Positions 8,936-19,289 are shown, counted from the stretch's first letter. The stretch is 64,000 nucleotides of DNA from Kribbella sindirgiensis (GCF_004331435.1 NZ_SJKA01000004.1:372001-436000); one strand, 5' to 3'. Program-made: numbers and translations. The notes: generated by a model not told the origin, from the letters alone.

Positions 8936-9579
8936 CGTCCCTGTTGGCGAAGCTGACGTTGGTTGAAAGCGAGCGGCCCCGCGGAATCGAGAGTCGGGCT
9001 CAGATCCGGCCGGACTTCTTCCCGCGGACCGTTTCATGACCTCGGCCTTCGCGTTGGCGTCGCTGGCGCGGAACCCAGCCTGGGGATCCTACTCACAAAC
9101 CGCGATCGAGTTCTCGGTCCCCGTGTCGAGAGACATCGGTTCGGTTCTCACGTTGCCAGGTAGCAGCTGCGGCGGTGGCAAGTGCCTCTCTGTGGCCACG
9201 GACAGGCGTCCCGCAGCGGCGACAACTCGGCCACCTAGTGGCTCGACCAGGCGGACCGATGGGTTTTGGCCGATCGTTCCGGCGGCGCTGGCCATCTGGT
9301 GCGCGGGCAGGACACGTCCCTCCGGCCGCGTCCGGCGTACTTGGCGAATTGCCGCATCTTCCCTAGGAACGAACGAGTGAACTGCTGCGGGCCGGCTTGC
9401 GCGAATGCAAGGCGGCACACGAGTTGAGCCCTGATCAGCTCGGCGGTCGTCAATGTCAGTTCCTGCTCAACCTGCAGGAAGAGTTGGTTGAAGCCCGCCG
9501 TACGACGTCATGATCGATCTTCAGGCCATCTCGCAGCATCCCGTTCGCGTACGCCTTCGCGGTCAGACAAGCCAGAGCG
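8936..9579. other. 640-base stretch without a recognisable gene
   Basis: The region lies between the convergent glycosyltransferase and LLM oxidoreductase genes. Short open frames exist on both strands (longest about 110 codons), but they lack ribosome binding sites and recognisable domains. It may hold degraded coding DNA; nothing specific can be supported. Confidence 0.4.
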
Positions 9580-10431
9580 TCACAGCACTGCGTCTGCCAG
9601 GCGGCGCAAGTCGTCGCCATCGTCGACGGTCGGAGCGAAGATGAGTTCATCTACGCCCATATTCTTGAACGCGGCGACTCTCTCCTTGACTGCAGCCGGC
9701 CCGACGGCAACCCCCTGCGACACCAGGCCCGCGAAATCTGGAACCGAACTGTAGTAGTCGTGCACGTTTCTGTGAGCGAGATCCTCGTCTCCGAGGCAGA
9801 AGTACGACATCGCGACCAGGCGCAACCGCTCTGTGCGGCCGGCGCTCCTCCACGCGGATCGCGCGGCGTCAAGACTTTGGACCACCAGTTCTGGGGCAAG
9901 GGCGCCGGTGATGTAGCCCTCTCCCCACCTCGCCATCCGCTGCAGGGCGGCCGGAGCGAACCCGCCGAACAGCATCGGAATCCTCCGGGCATCGGACGAC
10001 ACCGCGGGGTTGTCGCCGTTCCCGAACGGCTTCCCGTCCCACACGTCACGGTAGATCGCAAGGTCACGATCCAGACGGCGCCCTCGGTCGGCAAACGCCA
10101 GTTCCTCGGACGTGAAGTCGTCCGGACGCGGTCCCACCCCAATGCCGACCGTGAGCCGGCCACCGGAGACGGCATCGATGCCAGCAAGCTCCTTCGCGAG
10201 AAGCGCCGCCGGCCACACTGGAGCGATCAGAACGCTTGAAGTCAGGGCGATCGTCGTCGTCACGCCTGCCGCGGTGGCCAGTGCGACAGTGTCGGCGACG
10301 CCCGGGTAAGCAAGACGCCCGAACGACGACAGACTGCTGAACCCAGCGCTTTCCGCGGCTGCAGCCCAGGCTGGAATACCCCGCGCCTGAACGTTCCTGA
10401 CCTGATTGGGCATCCCGATGCCGATCTTCAC
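9580..10431 (-). CDS. LLM-class flavin/F420-dependent oxidoreductase
   Basis: A 283-residue luciferase-like TIM-barrel oxidoreductase. The start IGIGMPNQV, the central SGGRLTVGIGVGPRPDDF segment and the IPMLFGGFAPAAL strand-loop are typical of the bacterial luciferase/F420-dependent family. Such enzymes oxidise or hydroxylate small molecules with FMN or F420. The start is a GTG at 10431 with GGAG five bases upstream; an ATG-like start at 10467 is less likely. It is transcribed alone, downstream of the toxin/immunity pair. A link to the nearby glycosyltransferase pathway is possible but only positional. Confidence 0.88.
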   Translation of the reverse strand: MKIGIGMPNQVRNVQARGIPAWAAAAESAGFSSLSSFGRLAYPGVADTVALATAAGVTTTIALTSSVLIAPVWPAALLAKELAGIDAVSGGRLTVGIGVGPRPDDFTSEELAFADRGRRLDRDLAIYRDVWDGKPFGNGDNPAVSSDARRIPMLFGGFAPAALQRMARWGEGYITGALAPELVVQSLDAARSAWRSAGRTERLRLVAMSYFCLGDEDLAHRNVHDYYSSVPDFAGLVSQGVAVGPAAVKERVAAFKNMGVDELIFAPTVDDGDDLRRLADAVL

Positions 10432-10781
10432 GATTACTCCGTGTTCTGTGCGGTCCGTTGGCCACACGTCAGCGGCCCTACGGAGCAGTACGCACTTCAG
10501 GACCCCGCTGGATCACGCCGGCTATGCGTCAGAGTTGATTGGGAATGCCCTGACGCCAGTGGCCCAAGAGCCGCGGAGCCAGTGCCGCACCTTTCGTCGA
10601 CACAACGGACCGCGGCGATCGCCCGAGGTGGCGCCAAGGGCGATCGCCGTCTGTGCGTCCCGAGGAGTCAGTACGCAACGAGCACAGGTGCTTTCTCTGC
10701 AGCAGCCCGTTCACCTACCAGTACGCAACAGAAATCGTGTTGATTCACTGGCCACTGAGATCGGTGCCGTCCAACACTGTG
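10432..10781. other. 350-base intergenic region
   Basis: No gene, tRNA or clear terminator could be recognised between the immunity-like gene and the oxidoreductase gene. It presumably contains the promoter of the oxidoreductase gene. Confidence 0.4.
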
Positions 10782-11339
10782 TCAGACATCGACACCCCAG
10801 GCGGTGCTCCCGCCTGCTTCCGGTTGATAGGCCTCCGCGGCCGCCCGACGGAACAGAACCACGACCGACTCCGGAAGATACCGCGGTGCATCCTGATGCA
10901 CCTCTCCGAGAGCAACCGCCACGACGAAACCTGTGGACAGCTCAAGCCGGGCAGCCCAGGGCATCTGCGTGTCGCCCTCGCCCGGAGCGTGCAGTGCCAC
11001 ACCAGCGCGCACAATGCTCGCGCCGACTGCCGATGGCCAAGGCTGAACCGAAGACACATCGACCGCCCTGATACGGCCATGCGCGATCGACTCATTCAAA
11101 GCTGCTGAGTCTGTCGTCAAGAACTCGTCAAGTCCCGACATCTCCCAACTCAGCCTCAGGACGGCGCCGTCGTTCATCGACAACTGCACTCCATGGTCAA
11201 CCTCGTGACACAGCTGCCTGTCCCAGATCCCCGTCGACCCGTCTCCCGCCGACACCAGATAGTCGATCCGGTCAACCGTCCTGCCCACGAAGTGGCGCAG
11301 AGCTTCCCAGGACATCCGCTCGTCCCTCCGTTCACTCAT
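10782..11339 (-). CDS. Putative immunity protein of the RHS toxin
   Basis: A 185-residue, acidic, soluble protein of no family I can name. Its ATG (11337-11339) overlaps the toxin stop codon as ATGA, the arrangement expected for a toxin and its dedicated immunity gene, so both are made in a fixed ratio. It contains several Trp and Asp/Glu residues and two likely beta-rich halves (GAVLRLSWEMSGL; RLELSTGFVVAVALGEV). The immunity role rests on position, not on recognised homology. Confidence 0.65.
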   Translation of the reverse strand: MSERRDERMSWEALRHFVGRTVDRIDYLVSAGDGSTGIWDRQLCHEVDHGVQLSMNDGAVLRLSWEMSGLDEFLTTDSAALNESIAHGRIRAVDVSSVQPWPSAVGASIVRAGVALHAPGEGDTQMPWAARLELSTGFVVAVALGEVHQDAPRYLPESVVVLFRRAAAEAYQPEAGGSTAWGVDV

Positions 11340-14300
11340 TGGTAAGTTCCAAAGTACTGGAATTCACCAGAGGCATTGAATGCCGCCCCCAGGAATCTGT
11401 CATTGTACGTCGTATTGCTAATTACTCTGGTACCACCATTGAAGACACCTTTGTTAATGGGCTGAACATCCGCGTGCGGATCCGTCAAGATGCCGTCGAG
11501 AAGGTCCTGACCGGCACGGTTGAGCTCCTTGCCAGGGACCTGGGGCAGCTCTCCTCTCGCCATGTGCTTCTGATAGGAGCGACCTGCCTGCGTCAGGTTT
11601 CCCTGGTCCGGTCGTTGCCCGGTGGCCGACATGGAGTCGACCTTCGACGGCGCCACTTGGGCAGGCGCCGGCGATGCCGGGACCGCGCTTGGAACTGGAA
11701 CCGGCGGGATCTTTTTGTTGCCGCCGTGAACGTCGAGCACTCCCGGCTCACCTTCTGGCCCGCCAACGCCCCTCGCCACGCCGAACACTGAAAGCCAGTT
11801 GATCACCTGTTCCACGACCAAGGCGTTCATGGTGCGCTCGAGCTCGGTGGCCCAGGCCTCAGCGCGCATCTGACTTTCAAGGCCACAGGGAATTCCCGGA
11901 CCGCACCAAGTGTGCCCCCAGTCGTTCACTGGATTCGTCGCTTGGACTGTGACCTCCGGCGCGACCCCGACACCGCTACAGCTCGGTCCCGATGGTCCAT
12001 CGGCGCAGACCAGGGTGTCCTCCGGCGTCGCGGTGCCGTCGATGGACGGCGTCGCCTCCTCGGTGCCTCCGGATCCGAAGTCACGCTCATACTGACGCTC
12101 GTAGTACCGCTCCATCTCGCTCTCGAACCGCTTGCCACCTTCTGGCGAGTCCGGGTTCATTGGCGAGATGCCCCAGGCGCCTGAATTCCAGAACATCTGC
12201 GATGCGTTCACGAACCCCCAGACGTGATCGGGAAGGGAGCAGTGGCTCATACACGATTTGAATCCGCTGGGGTCGGTATAGCGGTGTGGATTGTTCGAGA
12301 CATAGGTGTAACCGTTCCAAGCCTGGGTGGCATTTGCTCCGTCGACGTTGGGGTCGGGGGTGAGGAACTTCCCGAGCGCCGGGTCGTACATTCGCCCGCC
12401 CATGTTGATCAGGCCGGTGTCGCGGTCGTCCTCGTGCCCGGTGTACCCCTGATCGACGGTCGCCGGCTGGATCCCTTGCGTGTATCCGGCGTCGCCCAGC
12501 CGCCAGTCGGGATTGCGCAGCTTGCCGAACGTGTCGTAGCTGCGCGCTTCCCTGACGGCGGCCTTGAGACCGCCCGCCAGGTCATCAGCCGTCACAAGGC
12601 TCGTCGTGCCCTGTCGATCAGCATGCAGGTGCAACGTCGGCTGTTTCGCGACATCGGCCTGCCCGGTGACCTGGTCGTACTCCAAGGCCGCGACGGTCGC
12701 ACCGTCAGCCTGCACAAGTAGCCGATGCTGTGTCTTGGCCGCCGTCGTGTGCCGCTCGTACAGACCCGGCACGGTGGTCACGATTTCCTTCGTGGTCTGT
12801 TTCCGCGCACGCTCGCCGTCGGGGTAGTAGAGGAACGTGGAGTCACCGTTCTTGGCGGAGAGGGACTTCGACGGAAGGTTGAAGTCGTTGTAGGTGACCT
12901 GCTCGCCCGGGCGTGCGATCTGGTTGCCGACCGCGTCGTAGCTGAACGCTCGGTTACCGAAGATTCCGCCTGTTACAGACGTCGCCAGCGTGGGACGCGC
13001 CGGATCGTAGCCGTAGGAGCCGCGGCGCTTGCTCTTGGTGAGGTTGCCAAGCTTGTCGTAGGCCCAGTCGTCTGTCTGCTGAGTCACCGGCTGCCCGCTC
13101 GACAACGTGTAACTCAGGACCTGGGAGGACACCCGGTTCAGTGCGTCATAGCCGAAGAGCTCACGCTGCAGGCCGTTGTTCGGGTCGCGGCGACTCCGCG
13201 CGGTCAGGTTACCGGCCAGGCTGTAGGAATACTCCTCGTTGAACAGCTCACGGGACGGATCGGCGTCCGCCTCGGACGTCGTTACCAGCAGATCGCGGAC
13301 AGAGCCTCGCCAGTCCAACGTGCGACTGGTCTTCGTCCCGTCGCCGGACTCATGGGTCACGAGTCGGTCCTGGGCGTCAGTGCCCTTCGCCGTCCAGATC
13401 GTCGCGGCCTCGGCGGCGGGTTCGGTCACCTTGACGGCGCCAAGACGACCATTGCCGCCGTACTCATAAGCCACCAGAGCACCAGCAACTTGTCCTGGCA
13501 GGGCCGGGTATCGAACGCCGGTGACCCGGTTCTGCGCGTCGTAGTCGTAGCCGATTCGGAAGGTCTCCTCCAAGTCCTGGTCTTGCGGATCGTTCTGCAC
13601 CGGCAGCGTGTACTCCGCCGACGAGAGACGGCTCATGCTGTCGTAGGTGTTGGTGATCGAGGTGGACTCACCTCCGTCAAGAAGAACTGCCCGCATCAGT
13701 TTGCCGTTGTGTACGGCAGCACCGCCGATGCTGTCGTAGAAGAAGTTGGAGTGACTTCTGCCGATGCCGTTCTGGGTCACCGACCGTTCTACGACACGTC
13801 CGACCGCGTCACGCTTCGTTGTCGTCAGGCGGCCGAGAGCATCGGTACTGGTCACCACTTCGCCGAACGCGTTGAACGTGTTGACTGTCGTTCCACGCTC
13901 GGAGTCCTTGCTCGTCAACTGGTGGCCCTGAGCGTCATAGGTGAACGTCGAGGTTGAGCCGCTGACACCTTCTACAAAGGTCTTGGTGAGATTTCCGAAC
14001 GGCCCGTACTCGTACTTGCGTGCGGTCTCCGCACTGCTGCCGCCGCCATCGACGGTGCGCGTCGTCTCACCGCGGGCATTGCCGAACGTCTGCTTCTTGC
14101 GCCCGTCGGCATCTGTGTAGGAGACGTTCAGATTCTCGTAGGACCAGGTCTGCAGCCCGCCTGCCGGATCCTTCTGCGAGACCGGCCGGCCCAAGTCGTC
14201 GTAGGTGTACGTGACCTTCTCCGGTGACGTCGTGGCACCCAGAGGTCTAGGCAGCGTGGTCGAGATCAGGCGTCCACGACTGTCGTAGCCGGCCTCGCGA

Positions 14301-17300
14301 ATGCGCATTGTTCCGTCGAAGCCCTTGAACCGCTCGACCACGGCACGGCCCAGCCTGTCGGTCAGCACCTCGGAAACCGCACCCGTGCCGAGGGTGATTC
14401 GTGCCTTGCTCAGGACCTCCTGGCCAGAAGGCTCAGAGGAGTACACGACGTTCGTCTGCGCACCCGCCGGTGTCCGGGCCTTTACAGTCCTGCCGAGTGT
14501 GTCGTAGGTGAAGTCGCTGCGCAGCCCGTTTGCGTCGACCAGCACCTTGCGCAACCCCGTCACCTGATCGTGTCCAGTGCGCACGATGTGACCGAGCGCA
14601 TTCATCATGGCGTGCGGATAACCGTACGGGTCGTACACCGCTGTCGCTTCCACGGACTCACCGGTCTTCTCGTCGAGGGACTCGATCCGTATAACGTTGC
14701 CCTCGGCATCATGACCGAACGTCTCGACCAGGACGTTCCCGCCAGGCAGCGACCCTCCGGAGACCCGCCGTTGCACGACGAGCGATGTCAGCGGCTTGTA
14801 TTCGTACTCAGTGATCCGGGTCTGCGCTGAGTCCACTCCTTCGTGCCGCGTGTCGGTCGTGATCACCTTGTCCGCCCTGGAAACCAGCCATTCGGCGGTG
14901 TCGACGTCAGGTATCACCTCCGTAGTGGTAGTGCTGGCAGATCCGCCGGTGTCGCTCGTGTCCGAGACGAGGAACCTGGCGTTGCCGTACTCGTCCATTC
15001 CGCTGACGGTTTCGGTGACAGTGACGTACGGAGCCTTGCCGAGACTGTCGAAGTGCGCCGGCGTCCAGTCAGCGTGGCAAGGGACACACGACGCGATCGC
15101 GTACTCGTAGGTGCGTTCCTTGGTCAGCGTGACGTACGGGAAGTAGCTGCCTGCCACCGTGGACCGATCCTGCCACTCAAGATTGGTTCGCTGCATGGCG
15201 TACTTGCCTCCAGGCAGCGCGTTAACGGTCCAGGTCTCGACCGGCCGCGGGTCCTTCTGCGGCACAGTGTTGGAGTAGAAGGTCCGCCGCAGGCCCGGGT
15301 CGTAGCCGCCGAAGCCGCTCTTGTCGTGTACTCGGATCTCCGCGAATCCCAGGAACGCACGTGCCTTCTTGTCCAGTCGACCGGCGCGATACTCATACCT
15401 CGCAGTGTTCTTCACTGAAGGGTTGTCATGGAGTCCGGCGTCGGTGAGTAGCTGCTTCACCACGTAAGTGCCGCCAACCATGCACATCTGGTACGGAGTG
15501 CGCGGGCACGGACCTCGGTTGTAGACCTCGGTGTCGGACAGCGTGGAGTAGGTGATGCTGACACTCGCCGGCGTCGTCGTCGTCAGGCTGCCCTCGGTCA
15601 CCTTCGTCAGCAAGTCCTGTTTGACAAGCGCCGGCCCGCTGTCGGTGACGGTACGGCTGCCATTGTGCAGCCACAGCTTCAGCGCGGCCGGACCTGTGGC
15701 CGGCCGGTCCACGAGCAACAGGTCGTCGTGACCATCGCCGTTGGCATCAACCACACGCTCCTGCTTGACCAGCGTGTCAAGTGCCTTCGGAGCGAACGAG
15801 ACGACCTGCGGGGTGACCGACAGTGTGACACTGCCACTGGTGGAGGTGGCTGCCCGCACCACATCCATGCCAGTGAAAGCAGTCCCGCCCCAGTGCGGCA
15901 GCAGCAAATCCTGTCGTCCATCGCTGTCGTAATCGAAGACCTTTGCCGCCTTCAGGGACCCCGGTTTGAAGACGATGCTCGTTGCCTCACTGACGGAGAA
16001 GCCAAGACCGGTGTTCAGCTGGTAGAACAGGCGGCCTTTGTCATTCGGAGCGACTCCGTCGTTGACCACGTCGAGGAGGCCGTCTCCGTTGAGATCGAGG
16101 AACAAGGAGTCGGTCTTGAGCAGCGACGCATTGAGGTTCCTGGTGTACTTGACGCCGGGCGTAGGTGCGGCGGGATCGGAGAGACTCAGGTCCCCGCTCG
16201 GGTTCTTCTCCCACAACAACTCATCGCGGCCATCACCTTCGAGGTCGAGCACCACCGCCTTGTCCGGCGCGACATTGTCCAGCCACGGCACGACCGTCGG
16301 CGCGCTGAATGCCTTGTCGTCGAAGGGCCGCGTCGCCGGATCGCTGAACGGACCGGTGTTGTCGATCTTGGGGTTCACCTCTCCGGTGCGGCGACGGAAC
16401 TGCCACTGGTAGTCCGGAAGTGATGTGCTCTTCGGGTCGCGGTACTCGAGCACGTCCTGATAGCCGTCGCCGTCGAAGTCCCCCAGCAGCGCACCGGAGT
16501 TGCTCGCGGAGTTGTTCAGTAGATTGAAGCCCCCGTAGAACGTCGTCTCGGCCATGCGATGCACATCACCCGGACGCGACAGGATCGGCCGGTACGACGT
16601 GATCGCAGCGCTGCGCGGCATCAGATCGACCATACCGTCGATGTCGTAGTCCACCGCATACGCTGTCGCGGCCCTCTTGAACGGGTTGGCGACACCCTCG
16701 TGCACCACGCTGTAACCACCGAGCGCGCTCGCATCCACGTGCTTCCATACCTTCTTCTCGCCCAACTCGTTGCCTTCCGGCCAGGCCAGGTCGGTTCGGC
16801 CGTCGCCGGTGAAATCGGCAGTGATGAGCTGGCTCTCATCGGACGAAGGCACCAGCGAGGCGCCCGTCGTCGACGTCTGGTTCACCGGCGCCTCGAGGCC
16901 CTCGTAACCAGGCGACCAGGAGAAGACTGTCGGCAGCTTGCACTCGGTCTGGACAGTTCCGCATTCCTTCAACCGCCACAACTTGCTCGCCTTGCCGACG
17001 CCGAGGTTCAGGTACTCGAGCGAGTATGAGCGCGCCTGCGCCCACCCCGCGATCGCCCCCTTGTAGCTGCTCATCGTGATCGATGTGAGTCGCTTCGTGC
17101 TCTCCCGACGCTCACCGAGAGCGAAGCCAAGCAGCCGATCGGGGCGAGTTTCGTATCCGAACGTCACCTCGCGGTCCAATGTTGAGCCGTGGCCGTAGGC
17201 GATACGGCTGATCCAGCGCTCGACTTCGCTCAGCACCGACGCGGACCGGTACCGCACCCCATAGCTGTACGTGATCGTGTTGCCAGACCGGTCCGTCGCC

Positions 17301-18040
17301 TTCGACAAATTCCAGGCGATGTTCGCGTAATAGCCGGCCGGCCCGTCCACATAGACCTTCGCTGTCGACTCGCCGGTCAGGCCGTACTCCTGGACCGTCC
17401 CGTCCGGGAGCCATACCTTGAAGTGGGTCGGCCCCTCGGCGTCGGCGCTGCTCTTGTAGGAGCGGATGCGCACATGAGAGTCCGGCTTGGTCCGATACTC
17501 GGCACCGTCCGCGCCGTACGTGCCGCTGACCGGAACCAGCCGCTTCCCACCCAGACAGAACCTGTCTGTGCTGTCGAGTCGCACCCCCATCGCGATGCCA
17601 TCGTCCACGACGGTCTTCGCACAACGGCTGATCAGCGCCAGGCCGGACAAGGTGAAGCCCTTGCCGAGCTGAGAGTTTCCTCCACCACTGCGATAGCTCA
17701 ACGACAATCGTGGCTGGAATCCACCTCGTCCCGGCACTACCTGCAGCGGGACCTCGTACTGGGCCTCGCCGTTCTCACCGACCGTGAACGATCCTGAAGT
17801 GCCTCCCATCGGTGTCGAGGTCGCCGACACTGTGGCCGTCTGGCTGCCGACCGCGATGGGATCGTAGTTCGGCTGCGGTAGCGGCCCGGTCGTGACGATC
17901 GCATCCGCGTGGGCGGAGCCCGCGACAGTGCCCACCGTCTGCAGTGTGGCCATCACGGCGATGACAAGGGCACATGCAAGGCTGGTGATTGAACGCTTGC
18001 GTTGGAGACGCTCCCACAGGGGCTGAGCCGGAACGAGCAT
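11336..18040 (-). CDS. Secreted SpvB/VCBS/RHS polymorphic toxin
   Basis: A 2,234-residue modular exotoxin. From the ATG at 18040 (AGGACG upstream) there is a Sec signal peptide ending near SAHA, then an SpvB-like segment (FTVGENGEAQYEVPLQV; LSLSYRSGGG). A series of FG-GAP/VCBS-type repeats with D-x-DGDG loops (for example DFDGDGYQD, DLNGDGLLD) follows, then a long YD-repeat shell and the RHS core near YVSNNPHRYTDPSGF. This resembles TcB/TcC-type cocoons. After a proline-rich linker, the last ~85 residues (starting LTQAGRSYQKH) form a variable toxin tip that resembles BECR-fold RNase tips of other RHS proteins, with a His in the QKH motif; that identity is inference. It is followed by a coupled putative immunity gene. 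The large size and repeats make assembly errors worth excluding. Confidence 0.88.
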   Translation of the reverse strand: MLVPAQPLWERLQRKRSITSLACALVIAVMATLQTVGTVAGSAHADAIVTTGPLPQPNYDPIAVGSQTATVSATSTPMGGTSGSFTVGENGEAQYEVPLQVVPGRGGFQPRLSLSYRSGGGNSQLGKGFTLSGLALISRCAKTVVDDGIAMGVRLDSTDRFCLGGKRLVPVSGTYGADGAEYRTKPDSHVRIRSYKSSADAEGPTHFKVWLPDGTVQEYGLTGESTAKVYVDGPAGYYANIAWNLSKATDRSGNTITYSYGVRYRSASVLSEVERWISRIAYGHGSTLDREVTFGYETRPDRLLGFALGERRESTKRLTSITMSSYKGAIAGWAQARSYSLEYLNLGVGKASKLWRLKECGTVQTECKLPTVFSWSPGYEGLEAPVNQTSTTGASLVPSSDESQLITADFTGDGRTDLAWPEGNELGEKKVWKHVDASALGGYSVVHEGVANPFKRAATAYAVDYDIDGMVDLMPRSAAITSYRPILSRPGDVHRMAETTFYGGFNLLNNSASNSGALLGDFDGDGYQDVLEYRDPKSTSLPDYQWQFRRRTGEVNPKIDNTGPFSDPATRPFDDKAFSAPTVVPWLDNVAPDKAVVLDLEGDGRDELLWEKNPSGDLSLSDPAAPTPGVKYTRNLNASLLKTDSLFLDLNGDGLLDVVNDGVAPNDKGRLFYQLNTGLGFSVSEATSIVFKPGSLKAAKVFDYDSDGRQDLLLPHWGGTAFTGMDVVRAATSTSGSVTLSVTPQVVSFAPKALDTLVKQERVVDANGDGHDDLLLVDRPATGPAALKLWLHNGSRTVTDSGPALVKQDLLTKVTEGSLTTTTPASVSITYSTLSDTEVYNRGPCPRTPYQMCMVGGTYVVKQLLTDAGLHDNPSVKNTARYEYRAGRLDKKARAFLGFAEIRVHDKSGFGGYDPGLRRTFYSNTVPQKDPRPVETWTVNALPGGKYAMQRTNLEWQDRSTVAGSYFPYVTLTKERTYEYAIASCVPCHADWTPAHFDSLGKAPYVTVTETVSGMDEYGNARFLVSDTSDTGGSASTTTTEVIPDVDTAEWLVSRADKVITTDTRHEGVDSAQTRITEYEYKPLTSLVVQRRVSGGSLPGGNVLVETFGHDAEGNVIRIESLDEKTGESVEATAVYDPYGYPHAMMNALGHIVRTGHDQVTGLRKVLVDANGLRSDFTYDTLGRTVKARTPAGAQTNVVYSSEPSGQEVLSKARITLGTGAVSEVLTDRLGRAVVERFKGFDGTMRIREAGYDSRGRLISTTLPRPLGATTSPEKVTYTYDDLGRPVSQKDPAGGLQTWSYENLNVSYTDADGRKKQTFGNARGETTRTVDGGGSSAETARKYEYGPFGNLTKTFVEGVSGSTSTFTYDAQGHQLTSKDSERGTTVNTFNAFGEVVTSTDALGRLTTTKRDAVGRVVERSVTQNGIGRSHSNFFYDSIGGAAVHNGKLMRAVLLDGGESTSITNTYDSMSRLSSAEYTLPVQNDPQDQDLEETFRIGYDYDAQNRVTGVRYPALPGQVAGALVAYEYGGNGRLGAVKVTEPAAEAATIWTAKGTDAQDRLVTHESGDGTKTSRTLDWRGSVRDLLVTTSEADADPSRELFNEEYSYSLAGNLTARSRRDPNNGLQRELFGYDALNRVSSQVLSYTLSSGQPVTQQTDDWAYDKLGNLTKSKRRGSYGYDPARPTLATSVTGGIFGNRAFSYDAVGNQIARPGEQVTYNDFNLPSKSLSAKNGDSTFLYYPDGERARKQTTKEIVTTVPGLYERHTTAAKTQHRLLVQADGATVAALEYDQVTGQADVAKQPTLHLHADRQGTTSLVTADDLAGGLKAAVREARSYDTFGKLRNPDWRLGDAGYTQGIQPATVDQGYTGHEDDRDTGLINMGGRMYDPALGKFLTPDPNVDGANATQAWNGYTYVSNNPHRYTDPSGFKSCMSHCSLPDHVWGFVNASQMFWNSGAWGISPMNPDSPEGGKRFESEMERYYERQYERDFGSGGTEEATPSIDGTATPEDTLVCADGPSGPSCSGVGVAPEVTVQATNPVNDWGHTWCGPGIPCGLESQMRAEAWATELERTMNALVVEQVINWLSVFGVARGVGGPEGEPGVLDVHGGNKKIPPVPVPSAVPASPAPAQVAPSKVDSMSATGQRPDQGNLTQAGRSYQKHMARGELPQVPGKELNRAGQDLLDGILTDPHADVQPINKGVFNGGTRVISNTTYNDRFLGAAFNASGEFQYFGTYQ

Positions 18041-18236
18041 CGAACGTCCTTTCCGATGTCTGATTGCGTGCGTCGCGCACGCCAACACAGGAGTACGAAG
18101 ATTCCGGCGGTCTCGGATCTCCAGTTCCTCGAAGCGTCTCTCTTGTCATTGGGCCAGCGGCCGTTGCCCGCCGCCGGACGAGCAACTCTCGTGGGGCAAC
18201 GGCCGCCGCGTGCAGTGCTCGGATCGCGCCGGCCGC

Positions 18237-19019
18237 CTAGCCCTTGGCTGCCCGGATCGCCTGCAGGGTGAGTGAAGCAATCGCGTCAGGAGATCTGGTG
18301 CCCACATCGATTCGAACGACCGGCGTCGGGTCAAGATGGGCCAGCAGATCCGAATACCGTGCGCGCTCCTCAGGATCAGCCATCAGGTCACGGTCTCCTG
18401 CACCGTCGCGCTTTTCGGCCCGGCGCCTGGCTGTCTCAGTTGCAACGTCCAGGTGGACGATGAGATCCGGCAGCTCGCAGTTCAGCAGATTCTGGAGAGC
18501 CTGCAGCCGATCGGCGAGCCGGAGTGAACTCAGCCGCGCGAGTTCGATGACGAAGTCCCGAGGTTCCAACGCACGTCCGAGCCTTCGAGCCTGAGCATCT
18601 GCCCACGCAACGATCTGCGGTCGCCCGACCGCATCGATCATTCTCAGGAACGGCCGCATGTCGCCGAAGGTCAACCGGTGGCCCGACACAGGTAGCTCAA
18701 CTGCCGCGTCGACCAGCGGATGCTGGTCGGCTATGACGACGTCGGGTGCGTACGCGTCTGCGCAGAACCTCTCCATAGGGCCGAACATACATAGCTTCAG
18801 ATAGGAGGTCAGGAGCTTCAAGTCGGCGCTGTCGCACCTGTCGGCGAGCGCCGAAGCTGCCTCCAGGCTCAGCGAAAGATCCCACAACGGACCTGTGACC
18901 GATTCGTGGCTCCGCACACCGGACAGCACCATCCAGCCTGTCCAATCACGGAGAAGCTTGGCGGTAGTCGACTTCCCGGCACCACTGGTTCCCACCAACG
19001 CCACTCGAAAGGGTTTCAT
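18237..19019 (-). CDS. P-loop kinase, thymidylate-kinase-like (copy 2)
   Basis: A 260-residue paralogue of the kinase at 3395-4252. Walker A reads GTSGAGKST (about residues 10-18), and the block CMFGPMERF...APDVVIADQHP is nearly the same as in copy 1, including spacing. GGAGG lies 6 bases before the ATG at 19019, which is preferred over the ATG at 19031. It stands between a TPR/peptide pair and the RHS toxin gene, all on the minus strand. Its substrate is unknown; the shared core suggests both copies act on related molecules, and the divergent C-terminal lid may set specificity. Confidence 0.75.
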   Translation of the reverse strand: MKPFRVALVGTSGAGKSTTAKLLRDWTGWMVLSGVRSHESVTGPLWDLSLSLEAASALADRCDSADLKLLTSYLKLCMFGPMERFCADAYAPDVVIADQHPLVDAAVELPVSGHRLTFGDMRPFLRMIDAVGRPQIVAWADAQARRLGRALEPRDFVIELARLSSLRLADRLQALQNLLNCELPDLIVHLDVATETARRRAEKRDGAGDRDLMADPEERARYSDLLAHLDPTPVVRIDVGTRSPDAIASLTLQAIRAAKG

Positions 19020-19116
19020 CGACACCTCCATCGCGACCGGCGGAATCTGCGGCCGGCCTGTTCGTCTCCCTACGAGTACGAAGCTCCGCTCAGCATTGGT
19101 TCGTTGCCGCGATGAA

Positions 19117-19257
19117 CTAGGGGTGGGCGGCGGCGCACACCAGTGGACTCTTCTCTGGTGCCTGCAGCCCTTGGATGTACCCGGCCAGCACCTCGGTCAC
19201 CGCCGCCTCCCACAAAGCGCGTTTCGACGGTGCCGCTTGACCCCCGGCGCAGTTCAC
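19117..19257 (-). CDS. Possible 46-residue Cys-containing small protein
   Basis: A short frame in good codon context follows the TPR gene on the same strand and ends in TAG at 19117. From a GTG at 19257 it would encode about 46 residues with a KRALWEAAVTEVLAGYIQGL amphipathic helix and a Cys near each end; reading further upstream adds another Cys and an IGPGCP segment. No good ribosome binding site is visible, so it may instead be a non-coding tail or a peptide translated by coupling to the TPR gene. Confidence 0.22.
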   Translation of the reverse strand: MNCAGGQAAPSKRALWEAAVTEVLAGYIQGLQAPEKSPLVCAAAHP

Positions 19258-19289
19258 GGGGCAACCAGGGCCGATCGTGCGGATTGCGT

